A stretch of 64,000 nt of DNA from Bradyrhizobium sp. CCBAU 53340 (GCF_015291645.1 NZ_CP030055.1:6386001-6450000), one strand, 5' to 3'. Shown: positions 27,423 through 38,516, numbered from the stretch's first letter. Notes: generated by a model from the sequence alone, not told the origin. Numbers and translations: made by a program.

Positions 27423-29518
27423 GCCGCCTCGCTGATGTGCTGCTGCTCGACCTTCGACTGCGCCAGCGTGACGAGCTGCGCGACATCGAGGATCAGCGCC
27501 GCTGTGCCGTCACCCAGGATGGTCGCCCCGGAGAAGATGGTGACGTCCGAATGCAGCTTGGACAGCGACTTGATGACGGTCTGGTGGTTGCCGATGATCT
27601 GATCGGCAACCAGGCCGACGTGAGTCTCGCCGGTCGAAATGATGATCGTCTTCTGGTGACGATCCGGCGCACCCGACGACGACATGATCTCGCGCAGGCG
27701 CAGAAATGGCACCAGATTGCCGCGCACATTGAGGAAGTTGCGGCCGCGCGAGCGCTCGTCCTCGGCGGTCAGCTCGATGCATTCCTCCACCGCCGACAGC
27801 GGAATGATGTAGCGGCCCTCGCCGACGCGGATCAAAAGGCCTTCGATGATCGCGAGCGTCAGCGGCAGGCGCAGCGTCACAGTAGTGCCCTGGCCCGGCC
27901 GCGTCGACAGGTCGATCGAGCCGCGCATGTTCTCGATGGTGCGCTTGACGACGTCCATGCCGACGCCGCGGCCGGACAGCGCCGAAATGGTCTGTGCGGT
28001 CGAGAAGCCCGGATGGAACAGGAACTGGTGGATCTCGTGATCGGTCAGCACGGCACCGGCCGCGATCAGGCCCTGCTCTTCGGCCTTGGCGCGGATGCGC
28101 GCGGTGTTGAGACCGCCGCCATTGTCCCTCACGGTGACGAGCACTTGCGCGCCGGAATGCACGGCCGCGAGCTCGATCCGGCCCTGCTCGGTCTTGCCGT
28201 TGGCAGTGCGGGTCGCGGTGTCCTCGATGCCGTGGTCGATGGCGTTGCGGATCAGGTGCACCAGCGGATCGGCCAGGCACTCGATCATTGTCTTGTCGAG
28301 CTCGGTATCCTCGCCCGAGGTGACGAACTCGACCGGCTTCGACAGATCGCGCGACAGATCGTGGATCAGGCGGCGGAAGCGACCGAACAGCGAGCCGATC
28401 GGCACCATGCGCGCGCCCATCGTGGTGTCGCGCAAGGAGGAGGCAAGGCGCTCGATCTCTTCAGCGATCATCTTGATCGAGAGATCCGAACCGGAGGCAG
28501 CAAGCTGGCTCAGCCGCGCTTGCGCGATCACGAGCTCGCCGACCCGGTCCATCAGCTCGTCAAGGCGCTCGGCCTGGACGCGGACCGTGGCGATGCCGCG
28601 CTCGTCGCGCTTGGCTTCGGCCTTCGGTTCAGGTTTCGGTTCGACTTTGACGTCGGGCTTGGCCTGCGGCGCGGGCTCTGCCTTTGCGACGGGCTGCTCG
28701 ATGACGGGGGCTGCAACGGCCTCAACGACCGGTGCGGGCATCTCTGCCACCGAGATCGGCTCTTCGTCGAGCAGCTGGAACAGCGGCGCCGGCGCGGGCG
28801 CTTCGACGTGCTCCAGCGGCGAGAGTGTCAGCTTCATCTCGTCGGAGACGAACATGAAGACGTCGTCGATCGCGTCCTTGTCACAGGCCGCGTGCAGCTT
28901 GACGTCCCACTTCAGATAGCAATCTTCCGGTTCCATCTCGTCGAGGAACGGGACGCCGTCGGTCACGGGCACAACGAAGCAGGGACCGAGCTTGCAGAGA
29001 TCCTCCAGCAGATCGAGCGGGTTCGAGCCATTGCGCAGGATGTGGGATTCGAATTCCAGGTAGAGATGCCAGCCGGCCTGCTTGCTCTCGACGGGCGCGA
29101 GCGGCGGCGCTTCAGCGATCTCGGCAACGGCAGCAGCGGGCTCATCCGACGACACGAAACGCTTGAGATCGTCGAGGATGGCTTCTCCGATGATGTCGTC
29201 GGTCGACTGCGGATCCTCGATCAGCGCGCGGATATAATCCTTGGCCGCGAGCGCGACCGAGATCAGCTCCTGAGTCGGCTTGATCTCGCCCTTGCGGACA
29301 CGGTCGAAGGCGGTCTCGAATTCGTGGGTGAAGGAAGCGACCTTGTCGAAGCCGAACATCGCACCCGATCCCTTGATCGTGTGCAAGGCGCGGAAGGCAG
29401 AATCGACCAGTTCGCGGTCGTCGGGACGCTGGCCGAGGTCGAGCAGCGCCCCTTCAAGGACTTCGAACAGCTCGCTGGCTTCCTGGCGGAAGACCTCGGT
29501 CGGGTCCACCGCGCTCAT
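27419..29518 (-). CDS. cheA: Chemotaxis histidine kinase CheA
   Basis: 699 residues, class II histidine kinase. P1 (Hpt) with phospho-His46 in FRALHTIKGSGAMFGF, a P2-like region and a long Pro/Ala/Glu-rich linker (about 240-305), P3 dimerisation (ERLDELMDRVGELVIAQARL), P4 ATPase with LVHLIRNAIDHGIE, DNGGGLN and GRGVGMDVVK, and a C-terminal P5 CheW-like domain (LTLAIIEGLLIRVGEGRYIIPL). It autophosphorylates and passes phosphate to CheY and CheB. It overlaps cheY upstream and cheW downstream, both as ATGA. Confidence 0.98.
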   Translation of the reverse strand: MSAVDPTEVFRQEASELFEVLEGALLDLGQRPDDRELVDSAFRALHTIKGSGAMFGFDKVASFTHEFETAFDRVRKGEIKPTQELISVALAAKDYIRALIEDPQSTDDIIGEAILDDLKRFVSSDEPAAAVAEIAEAPPLAPVESKQAGWHLYLEFESHILRNGSNPLDLLEDLCKLGPCFVVPVTDGVPFLDEMEPEDCYLKWDVKLHAACDKDAIDDVFMFVSDEMKLTLSPLEHVEAPAPAPLFQLLDEEPISVAEMPAPVVEAVAAPVIEQPVAKAEPAPQAKPDVKVEPKPEPKAEAKRDERGIATVRVQAERLDELMDRVGELVIAQARLSQLAASGSDLSIKMIAEEIERLASSLRDTTMGARMVPIGSLFGRFRRLIHDLSRDLSKPVEFVTSGEDTELDKTMIECLADPLVHLIRNAIDHGIEDTATRTANGKTEQGRIELAAVHSGAQVLVTVRDNGGGLNTARIRAKAEEQGLIAAGAVLTDHEIHQFLFHPGFSTAQTISALSGRGVGMDVVKRTIENMRGSIDLSTRPGQGTTVTLRLPLTLAIIEGLLIRVGEGRYIIPLSAVEECIELTAEDERSRGRNFLNVRGNLVPFLRLREIMSSSGAPDRHQKTIIISTGETHVGLVADQIIGNHQTVIKSLSKLHSDVTIFSGATILGDGTAALILDVAQLVTLAQSKVEQQHISEAA

Positions 29519-29880
29519 GCGCGCACCAGTTTTGCGACGACGGCGAGCAACTGCTCAGGCTTGAACGGCTTGGTGATCCATCCCGTCGCCCCGGCGCTCT
29601 TGGCTTCCTGCTTCACCGTGTCGTTGGATTCGGTGGTGAGGAACACGATAGGCATGCCCACCGCGCTCGGCAGCTTGCGCAGCGCCTTGATCAGCTCAAG
29701 GCCGTTCATGACCGGCATATTGAGGTCGGTGATGACGAGGTCGAGCTTGCTGGCCTGTGCCTTGGCGAGGCCTTGCGCGCCGTCACCGGCCTCGATCACG
29801 CTGTGACCAGCCGGCTCGAGCACGACCTTGATCATCTGCCGGATGCTGGGAGAGTCGTCGACCGTGAGAATCGTGGCCAT
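29515..29880 (-). CDS. cheY: Single-domain response regulator CheY
   Basis: 121 residues, receiver domain only. Acidic pair DD8-9, phosphoacceptor Asp52 (LVITDLNMPVMNG), conserved Thr in VFLTTESND, and Lys104 in WITKPFKPE. When phosphorylated by CheA it acts on the flagellar switch, or serves as a phosphate sink. Its start overlaps the stop of the STAS gene as TAATG, and its stop overlaps cheA as ATGA, giving three coupled cistrons. Confidence 0.97.
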   Translation of the reverse strand: MATILTVDDSPSIRQMIKVVLEPAGHSVIEAGDGAQGLAKAQASKLDLVITDLNMPVMNGLELIKALRKLPSAVGMPIVFLTTESNDTVKQEAKSAGATGWITKPFKPEQLLAVVAKLVRA

Positions 29881-30203
29881 TAGATGCCATCTTTCTTTTG
29901 CGGGAAGTGCTGATCGATCATCGCTTCGCTGGCAAAGCCGGCGCGGCGAAGGGTGTTGCGCAGAGACTTGGAAAAAGAAGTCAGCACTACCGGGCGGCCT
30001 TGGGCGTCGCCGGTCTTGGCTGCCGACAGCAGTAGCTGGATCGAGGTCACGTCGGCCTTGTCGACGCTCGAGCAGTCGATCTCGAGTCGGTCCTGACGAC
30101 TGAAAGCTTCGCGGATCAGGTCGTAGACGCTACGGATCGCAGCAATGCTGCAATCTGCAGGCAGCCGCAGGGACCACTTCGGCGTGGTGACATCAGACGA
30201 CAT
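29880..30203 (-). CDS. STAS-domain protein at the head of the che operon
   Basis: 107 residues. The pattern ...LEIDCSSVDKADVTSIQLLLSAAKTG fits the STAS fold of SpoIIAA-type anti-anti-sigma factors and NTP-binding adaptor domains, with Ser/Thr at the position usually phosphorylated (DVTSIQLL). The start at 30203 has GGGGGA upstream; an ATG at 30221 is also in frame. It is the first gene of the operon and coupled to cheY by TAATG overlap. STAS proteins are known beside some che operons; what this one binds is unknown. Confidence 0.82.
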   Translation of the reverse strand: MSSDVTTPKWSLRLPADCSIAAIRSVYDLIREAFSRQDRLEIDCSSVDKADVTSIQLLLSAAKTGDAQGRPVVLTSFSKSLRNTLRRAGFASEAMIDQHFPQKKDGI

Positions 30204-30221
30204 TCGTCCCCCAAATTTCAT

Positions 30222-30253
30222 CGGGATTCGCCGCGCGCAAGGCGCGAATCCCG
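30222..30253. promoter_or_regulatory. Inverted repeat upstream of the che operon
   Basis: CGGGATTCGC (30222-30231) and GCGAATCCCG (30244-30253) are perfect 10-base arms with a 12-base spacer, ending 18 bp before the STAS start codon. In RNA it would be a stable leader hairpin; in DNA it could be an operator. The rest of the 288-bp gap to the divergent HD-GYP gene shows no further motif I could name. Confidence 0.4.
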
Positions 30254-30491
30254 CACGATGACTATCCGCATCGGAGAGTATGCAAACTCCTAATGGAGCG
30301 GGCCGTACAACTACGGGTCACATTCCTCATAACTTCGCCTATGCATGCAAGCGTGCACGGAAACGCTCAAATCTCGTGCGCTGCGCACAATGTTGAAGCA
30401 GATTGCGGCGGCCCGCGCGTTTGCTCCACGTTAAATCGCGGGGGTTATTTGTTGAGGCCATGCCTCGCCATCCGAACGAGTCCGGCCGCCG

Positions 30492-31628
30492 ATGCTGACC
30501 CAAGCGCTTCTGGTTGATGACAGCCGCTCTGTCCTCAATTTCCTGAAACGTCTTATCGAAGCGGAAGGCCTCGTCGAGGCCACGACATTTCTCGACCCCG
30601 TCGAAGCCTTGGCCTGTGCGCGCGAGCGCGTCTTCGACCTCGTGCTTGTCGACTACGAAATGCCGCACCTGGACGGCATCAGCTTCATTCGCACGCTTCG
30701 TACGCTGCCTGGCTGCGCCGACATTCCGATCGCGATGATCACGTCGCGTCAGACCGACGACGTCAAAATGGAAGCGCTGCAGGCAGGTGCAACCGATTTC
30801 CTGCCCAAGGCACCGCAAAGCGTCGAGATGACGGTGCGCTTGCGGAATTTGATTCAGCTTGGTGCAGCCGTACGCAAGCTCAACGATCGCGCCGCGCATT
30901 TGGCGAGCGAAGTCGCCGCCGCAACACGCAAGCTCGGCGAGCGTGAGGAAGAGATCATCCTGCGGCTGGCGCTCGCAGTGGAATACCGTGACAACGATAC
31001 GGGCGAGCACACGTTGCGGGTCGCCCGCTACAGCCGGATCATCGCCGAACAGCTCGGTCTTCCCGCCCGGCTCTGCCGTGACATCTATCTCGCCGCGCCC
31101 CTGCACGACGTCGGCAAGGTCGCCATTCCCGACAACATCCTGCTCAAGCCGGGCAAGTTGACCAGCGACGAGATGGCGGTGATCCGCACTCATGCGACGA
31201 TCGGCGCGAGGATTTTGGCCGATTCCAGCTGCGAGCTGATTCAGCTCGGAGCGCAGATTGCCGCAGGCCATCACGAGCGTTGGGACGGCGCCGGCTATCC
31301 TGATGGCCTCAAGGCGGAGGAGATCCCGGTCGCCGCGCGGGTGGTCGCGGTCGCCGACGTCTTCGACGCCCTGACGACGCGACGGCCATATAAAGAGCCG
31401 CTGCCGCTGGAATCGGCGCGCGACTATCTGGTCGAAAACCGGGGACGGCAGTTCGACCCGGCCTGCGTCGAGGCCTTTCTGTCGCGCTGGGCGGAGGTGG
31501 CGGCGATCGCCGCCGGGCAAGCTGGGACAGCCTTGCTGAAATCCGAGACTGCGCTCGCGCCCTTTATATCCGGGGCGATCGGGGTCCATCCGGACCAGGA
31601 CCGGGCACCGGAGACAGCCCCGGTCTGA
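30492..31628 (+). CDS. REC-HD-GYP response regulator (cyclic-di-GMP phosphodiesterase)
   Basis: 378 residues. The N-terminal receiver has DD9-10, phosphoacceptor Asp54 (LVLVDYEMPHLDG) and K in FLPKAPQ. The HD-GYP domain (about 155-345) is intact: EYRDNDTGEHTLRV, APLHDVGKVAIPDNILLKPG (HD), HHERWDGAGYPDGL (HHE then GYP) and VVAVADVFDALTTRRPYK. Such proteins hydrolyse cyclic-di-GMP when phosphorylated. It is divergent from the chemotaxis operon, so it may couple CheA output to cyclic-di-GMP level (inference). Confidence 0.93.
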   Translation: MLTQALLVDDSRSVLNFLKRLIEAEGLVEATTFLDPVEALACARERVFDLVLVDYEMPHLDGISFIRTLRTLPGCADIPIAMITSRQTDDVKMEALQAGATDFLPKAPQSVEMTVRLRNLIQLGAAVRKLNDRAAHLASEVAAATRKLGEREEEIILRLALAVEYRDNDTGEHTLRVARYSRIIAEQLGLPARLCRDIYLAAPLHDVGKVAIPDNILLKPGKLTSDEMAVIRTHATIGARILADSSCELIQLGAQIAAGHHERWDGAGYPDGLKAEEIPVAARVVAVADVFDALTTRRPYKEPLPLESARDYLVENRGRQFDPACVEAFLSRWAEVAAIAAGQAGTALLKSETALAPFISGAIGVHPDQDRAPETAPV

Positions 31629-31811
31629 CCTTGAGCATGCAATGCCGGTTTGCCGCGGCGCCGTTTTCTGCCATCAACGGTTCAAACCTGTTGCTGCTAG
31701 GGTGCTGCAATGCCAAGAGTGATTCTGATCACACTAGCCGGAACGATCCCCTGCTAGGCTCGCGCCGGGACGTGGGTCCGTCTCCTATCGATCGAACTGG
31801 ATGAGAAAGTC

Positions 31812-32480
31812 ATGAGAAGCCTGATCGGCGCCATTGTCGGCCTGTTTTGCCTGAGTGCGCCGGCCGTCGCAGAAACGCCGGCCGCCATCGTCGAGGACGT
31901 TCAGGGCAAGGTCAACGGCATCGAATTCATGGACTATGTGGCGCCCGGCAAGATCATCAAGCTCGGCCCCAAGGCCGGCATCACGCTCTCCTATCTGAAA
32001 TCCTGCCTGCGCGAGACGATCACCGAAGGCGTCGTGCTGGTCGGAGCGGAGCAGAGCACCGTGCAACTCGGCAACGTCGAGCGCGTCAAGGTGCCGTGCG
32101 ATGCCAGCGCCGTGCAGCTCTCCGAACGCGAGGCGAACCAGAGTGCGGCGACCACGTTCCGCACCATGCGAGCCGATCCCGGCAGCGCGCCGGCCAAGCT
32201 GCCGACGATCTACGGTGTCGCACCGCTGATTCAGGCCAAGCGCGGCAGCACGTTGGTGATCGAACGCACCGACGGCAAGGAGCCCACGATCAGCGTGTCG
32301 CTCGGGAGCGACAACATGGTGGCCGGAAAGTTCTACGACTTTGCGAAAGCCGGAAAATCGCTGACCCCGGGCGGCAGCTATCTCGCCAAGATCGGCACCA
32401 AGCGCTACACCTTCCAGGTCGACGCCAGCGCGACGTCGTCGCCGACGCCGATTGTCGGCCGCCTGCTGCGGCTCGAATAG
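31812..32480 (+). CDS. Secreted hypothetical protein (FecR-like N-terminal pattern)
   Basis: 222 residues with a classic signal peptide (MRSLIGAIVGLFCLSAPAVA, cleavage after AVA). The mature N-terminus, AAIVEDVQGKVNG...GKIIKLGPKAGITLSYLKSC...EG, recalls the beta-strand repeats of FecR-type periplasmic domains. The rest is mixed beta and not recognised. It lies 19 bp upstream of a CHASE2-cyclase gene on the same strand, and the two are likely co-transcribed. It may act as the periplasmic partner of that sensor. FecR-type relationship is a weak call. Confidence 0.7.
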   Translation: MRSLIGAIVGLFCLSAPAVAETPAAIVEDVQGKVNGIEFMDYVAPGKIIKLGPKAGITLSYLKSCLRETITEGVVLVGAEQSTVQLGNVERVKVPCDASAVQLSEREANQSAATTFRTMRADPGSAPAKLPTIYGVAPLIQAKRGSTLVIERTDGKEPTISVSLGSDNMVAGKFYDFAKAGKSLTPGGSYLAKIGTKRYTFQVDASATSSPTPIVGRLLRLE

Positions 32481-32499
32481 ACGGCGCGCGTCAGCAGCG

Positions 32500-34650
32500 A
32501 TGCGGCGGATCGGCAGGCGGAACATCGTTGCGGCGATCCTGATTGCGCTCGTTGCGGGCGCGGCGTTCTCGTCTCCGCCGCTCCAGAGACTGCAAGGTCT
32601 CTCGCTCGACATCCTCACGGCGCTGCGCTGGAAATTGATTGGCGACCGTCGCGATCCCGCCACATCGCCGGTGGTGGTCGTGGCAATCGACGGGGAGACC
32701 TACGACACGCCACCCTTCAAGGGATCGCCGACGCAGACCTGGACGCGTGAGATCGGCCGCGTGCTTGGGAGCATCACCGAGGGCGGCGCCAAGGTGATCG
32801 GATTCGATGTCATCTTTCCCAGCTCGATCGAGCAGTCCGAAATTCCCTTTGGCGACGCCTCATTCGGCAACCGTGTGAAGGGATTTGACCGGGACTATCT
32901 GATCGCGCTCAGAAAGCTCTCCGACAGCGGCAAGCTCGTGCTCGGCGAGATCCTGAGCAACGACCATCCGGACAGACCCGATCGTGCGCAGCAGCTGGCG
33001 GTGAAAGGCAATATCCGCGCCCTCAATGTCCATACCGACGCCGACAATGTGATCCGGCGGATGCCGCTGAGTTTTTCCATCGAGCGCCAGCCGGTACCGG
33101 CAATGGCCGTCGAACTCGCGGCGCGATCCCTGGATGCAAAGCCCGAGACCGGACCGAGCGGCGCGACGATTTTGTCCGGCTATGCGATCCCAAGCGCAGT
33201 CCCCAATACGCTCACCCTCAACTTTCGCGGCATGGGCCGCGACATCCCGGCCTACTCTTTCGCCGATCTGCGCGCCTGTATCGAGAAGGGAGACACCGAC
33301 TTCTTCCGCCGCGCTTTCGACGGCAAGATCGTGCTGCTCGGCAGCATCCTCAATTTCGATGACCGCAAGCTGACCTCGATGCATCTGGCGGGCGGATATG
33401 ACGGGGTGCCGGCGGCGCGATGCGCCCTGCCCAGCCCTGCAAGCGTACGGCAAATGGCCCGGAGCTCAGTAGCCGGCGTCTTCGTCCACGCCACGGCCGT
33501 GCGGAATCTGATCGAGCATGATGCCATCACCGAACTCGGCGTGCCGGCGCGGCTTATTCTGACGATCGTGTTCGCGGCCGTCATTGCCGCGGCCGCCTGC
33601 CTGCTCGCTCCGACCGGCGCGGCGATCACCTGGCTTGCGCTCACCGTCGCCTATACTGCCGTCGCCGTCAGCACCTTCGCGCATGCCATCGCGCTTCCTC
33701 TGACCGAACCCGTGCTCGCGGGCCTCGCCGCTCTCGCAATGATGATCGGCTACCGCTTCGTGATCGCCGACCGCGAGGAACGCTTCCTGCGCAAGAGCTT
33801 TGCGTTCTACCTCGCGCCCGAGGTGATCGACAGCATGGTGGCCTCCGGCAAGATGCCCGTGCTCGGCGGCGAGATGCGCGACATCACCATGTTCTTCTCG
33901 GACCTCAGCGGCTTCTCCTCGATTGCCGAGAAGATGACGCCCGCCGAGCTGGTCGCGTTGATGAACGAGTATCTCTCCGCCATGACGGACATCATCGAAA
34001 GCCATGGCGGCTATGTCGACAAATATATCGGCGATTCCATCGTCGCCATGTTCGGCGCACCAGCCGACGATCCCGACCACGCGCGGCACGCGGTCGCGGC
34101 CGCGCTGCAATGCCGCGACCGGTTGGAGGACCTCAACGACAACCATCCCGCATTCCGGGGCCGCGGCCTTGCCCATCGCATCGGGCTGAACAGCGGCGAG
34201 GCCGTGGTCGGCAATATCGGCTCACGCCGGCGCTTCAACTACACGGTCATGAGCGACACCGTAAACCTCGCCTCGCGACTCGAAGGCACCAACAAATATT
34301 ATGGCACCGTAATCATGGCCTCTGAGGCAACTGTGAGCCAAAGCCGCGACGCCTATACCTGGCGCGAACTGGACCTGGTCAGGGTGCAGGGCCGCGACGA
34401 GCCGATCCGGGTGTACGAGCCGCTCGCCGAGAAGAACCGGGAGACACAGGAGCGAGGCATCCGCGCGGCGACCTACGCCAGAGGATTGGCATGTTGGCGT
34501 GCGCGCGACTTCGCCAAAGCGGCCGAACTGTTCGAAGCCGCCGCCGGCGATGATCCGCCGTCTCGATATTTTGCCCGGCGCGCCCGCGCATTGGCGACGA
34601 ATCCACCGCCGGCGGACTGGACCCCAGTGAATACGCTGGAAGGGAAGTAG
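32500..34650 (+). CDS. CHASE2-domain adenylate/guanylate cyclase
   Basis: 716 residues: N-terminal TM (about 8-28), a periplasmic CHASE2 sensor (VVVVAIDGETYDT ... VIGFDVIFP ... GKIVLLGSIL), three C-terminal membrane helices (about 345-430), a short linker and a class III cyclase domain starting near residue 460: DITMFFSDLSGFSSIAE, GGYVDKYIGDSIVAMFGAP and HRIGLNSGEAVVGNIGS. The metal Asp pair (FSDLSGFS, IGDSIVAM) is present. The purine-selecting residues were not assessed, so product is cAMP or cGMP. ATG at 32500 is preferred to a longer frame. It follows a secreted protein gene. Confidence 0.92.
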   Translation: MRRIGRRNIVAAILIALVAGAAFSSPPLQRLQGLSLDILTALRWKLIGDRRDPATSPVVVVAIDGETYDTPPFKGSPTQTWTREIGRVLGSITEGGAKVIGFDVIFPSSIEQSEIPFGDASFGNRVKGFDRDYLIALRKLSDSGKLVLGEILSNDHPDRPDRAQQLAVKGNIRALNVHTDADNVIRRMPLSFSIERQPVPAMAVELAARSLDAKPETGPSGATILSGYAIPSAVPNTLTLNFRGMGRDIPAYSFADLRACIEKGDTDFFRRAFDGKIVLLGSILNFDDRKLTSMHLAGGYDGVPAARCALPSPASVRQMARSSVAGVFVHATAVRNLIEHDAITELGVPARLILTIVFAAVIAAAACLLAPTGAAITWLALTVAYTAVAVSTFAHAIALPLTEPVLAGLAALAMMIGYRFVIADREERFLRKSFAFYLAPEVIDSMVASGKMPVLGGEMRDITMFFSDLSGFSSIAEKMTPAELVALMNEYLSAMTDIIESHGGYVDKYIGDSIVAMFGAPADDPDHARHAVAAALQCRDRLEDLNDNHPAFRGRGLAHRIGLNSGEAVVGNIGSRRRFNYTVMSDTVNLASRLEGTNKYYGTVIMASEATVSQSRDAYTWRELDLVRVQGRDEPIRVYEPLAEKNRETQERGIRAATYARGLACWRARDFAKAAELFEAAAGDDPPSRYFARRARALATNPPPADWTPVNTLEGK

Positions 34651-34654
34651 CGAT

Positions 34655-34824
34655 CTCTTACCCTCCCCTGGAGGGGGAGGGTCGGCTCACATTGAGCGTA
34701 GCGAAATGTGAGACGGGGTGGGGTGATCTCTCCCCACGAACGCTGTACGTTGCGGAGAGACCGTCACCCCACCCCGCTCGCGCTTCGCGCGATCGACCCT
34801 CCCCCTCCAGGGGAGGGTGAGAGG
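34655..34824. repeat. Long compound inverted repeat (intergenic)
   Basis: The arms around 34655-34684 (CTTACCCTCCCCTGGAGGGGGAGGG) and 34794-34824 (CCCTCCCCCTCCAGGGGAGGGTGAGAG) are reverse complements with small differences. Nested inside are a second pair, CGGGGTGGGGTGATCTCTCC (about 34714-34733) and GGAGAGACCGTCACCCCACCCCG (about 34754-34776). The whole 170-bp block can fold into one long hairpin. I recognise this type as a frequent dispersed element in Bradyrhizobium and Rhodopseudomonas intergenic DNA. It lies between the convergent cyclase and pobA genes, where it could end transcription both ways. Confidence 0.75.
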
Positions 34825-34830
34825 CCGACG

Positions 34831-36069
<1,239 letters not shown>

Positions 36070-36089
36070 TTATCTTGTACTATTCGAAC

Positions 36090-36956
36090 ATGATAGGCGC
36101 AGCCCCCACTCCGGCCATCCGGGTCTACAATCTGTTCGGCGAAGCCGGCGACCTGCCTGACGTCGTCCATTGCGAGACGATCGCGTCCCGCTCGGTGCTG
36201 CATGACTGGACTCTTGCCGTGCACCGGCATGCCCGGCTGCACCAGGTGCTGCTGATCGAGCGCGGCGGCGGCGAAGCGACGCTCGACGGACGCCTGGTTC
36301 CCTTGAAGCCGATGCAGATCGTCAACGTCCCGGTCGGCCATGTCCATGGCTTCCGCTTCATTCCAGACACACAAGGCTGGGTCCTGACTATCGCCGCGGA
36401 AATCCTGGACGAGGCGCTGCTCGCCGCCGAGGGTCTGCGCAGCGTGCTGGCGCGATCCGCCGTGGTGCGCGGCACGCCGCAGATCCGTGCCACCATGAAG
36501 CAAATCTTCGCCGAGCATGCCGCACGCGATTTTGGCCGCGCGCATGTCCTGCGCGCATTGTCGGCAGCCATGATCGGCCTCGTGGCACGTGCGCTCACGG
36601 GGGAAAGCGGCGACAGCGGCAGCGCGGAATCAAATCTGTTCCGCCGCTTCGAGGTCCTGCTGGAACAGCATCATCTCGAGCGCTGGAGCGTTGCGGACTA
36701 CGCGAAGGCGCTGGCGATCACGCCGACCCATCTCAACCGGGTCACGCGGGCAGCAACCGGCGACACCGCCTCGCACCTGATCCTCAACCGGCTGATCCGC
36801 GAGGCGCGGCGCAACCTCGTCTATACCAACCTGCCGGTCTCGACGATCGCCTACGCCCTCGGCTTCGAGGACCCCGCCTATTTCAGCCGGGTCTATGCCG
36901 CAGCCACCGGCCTTTCGCCACGCGCCTTTCGCGCGCAGCTTTACGGCGACGAATAG
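36090..36956 (+). CDS. pobR: AraC-family activator of pobA (PobR-like)
   Basis: About 288 residues: an N-terminal cupin-like sensory region (LHQVLLIERGGGEATLDGR) and a C-terminal double helix-turn-helix of AraC type with YAKALAITPTHLNRVTRAATGD and VSTIAYALGFEDPAYFSRVYAAATGLSPRAFR. It is divergent from pobA with only 86 bp between coding regions, and AraC-type PobR proteins activate pobA in response to 4-hydroxybenzoate. In-frame starts at 36054 and 36030 are alternatives; the one chosen leaves space for a promoter. Confidence 0.85.
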   Translation: MIGAAPTPAIRVYNLFGEAGDLPDVVHCETIASRSVLHDWTLAVHRHARLHQVLLIERGGGEATLDGRLVPLKPMQIVNVPVGHVHGFRFIPDTQGWVLTIAAEILDEALLAAEGLRSVLARSAVVRGTPQIRATMKQIFAEHAARDFGRAHVLRALSAAMIGLVARALTGESGDSGSAESNLFRRFEVLLEQHHLERWSVADYAKALAITPTHLNRVTRAATGDTASHLILNRLIREARRNLVYTNLPVSTIAYALGFEDPAYFSRVYAAATGLSPRAFRAQLYGDE

Positions 36957-37147
36957 CGCCACCACTCGCACCTCTTGCAAACGGCGCGGTCCTCCCTTAT
37001 GTACGCGCCTCACTTTGTAATCAGGCAACCGACAATGCGGCAGTCACAGCAAGCATCAGCGCTGATGATGACGGGAGGGCTAATGCCCTCGTCCGCCGTG
37101 GATCTGCTTTGCGCCTGAACGAACGTCACACCTGACAATCGAAGCGG

Positions 37148-37225
37148 CCCGGAGCGGATACGGCTCCGGGTGCCGAACGAGCTCTCGCGGTGCCCCGAGT
37201 CGTGCAAATCCAGCACGGGAGCTCG
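37148..37225 (+). promoter_or_regulatory. Structured leader of the EF-Tu-like gene
   Basis: Two strong foldable units lie between 95 and 18 bases upstream of the EF-Tu-like start. The first is CCCGGAGC-GGATACG-GCTCCGGG (37148-37170), a perfect 8-bp stem with a 7-base loop. The second pairs CGAGCTCTC (37178-37186) with GGGAGCTCG (37217-37225), enclosing a small stem CGTGC/GCACG (37201-37205 and 37213-37217) that shares its last base with the outer arm. Such a leader could control translation or transcription of the gene. No known riboswitch class was recognised, and no experiment supports it. Confidence 0.45.
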
Positions 37226-37242
37226 AGCACCACAGGTGTCCT

Positions 37243-38448
<1,206 letters not shown>

Positions 38449-38451
38449 CGG

Positions 38452-38478
38452 ATGGGGGCCGGATCAACCGGCCCCCAT
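38452..38478 (+). terminator. Terminator-like hairpin after the EF-Tu-like gene
   Basis: ATGGGGGCCGG-ATCAA-CCGGCCCCCAT is a perfect 11-bp stem with a 5-base loop starting three bases after the stop codon. Only two T residues follow, so it is a strong hairpin without a full poly-T tail. It may serve the convergent SPW-protein gene (38517-38906) as well. Confidence 0.6.
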
Positions 38479-38516
38479 TCACGCGATGATCAAACTGAAG
38501 TCCCGGGCAATGCGCC

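Noticed and set aside
27380..29806. 808-codon plus-strand frame opposite cheA
   Set aside because: Same antisense-shadow composition (RRR, DDR, GHRH runs). cheA on the other strand is complete and coupled to neighbours.
37171..37235. Possible tRNA-like element before the EF-Tu gene (GTGCAAATCCAGCAC, then ACCA)
   Set aside because: The 7-base loop lacks the TTC pattern of a T-loop, no acceptor stem or anticodon arm could be paired, and the stems fit a leader hairpin better.
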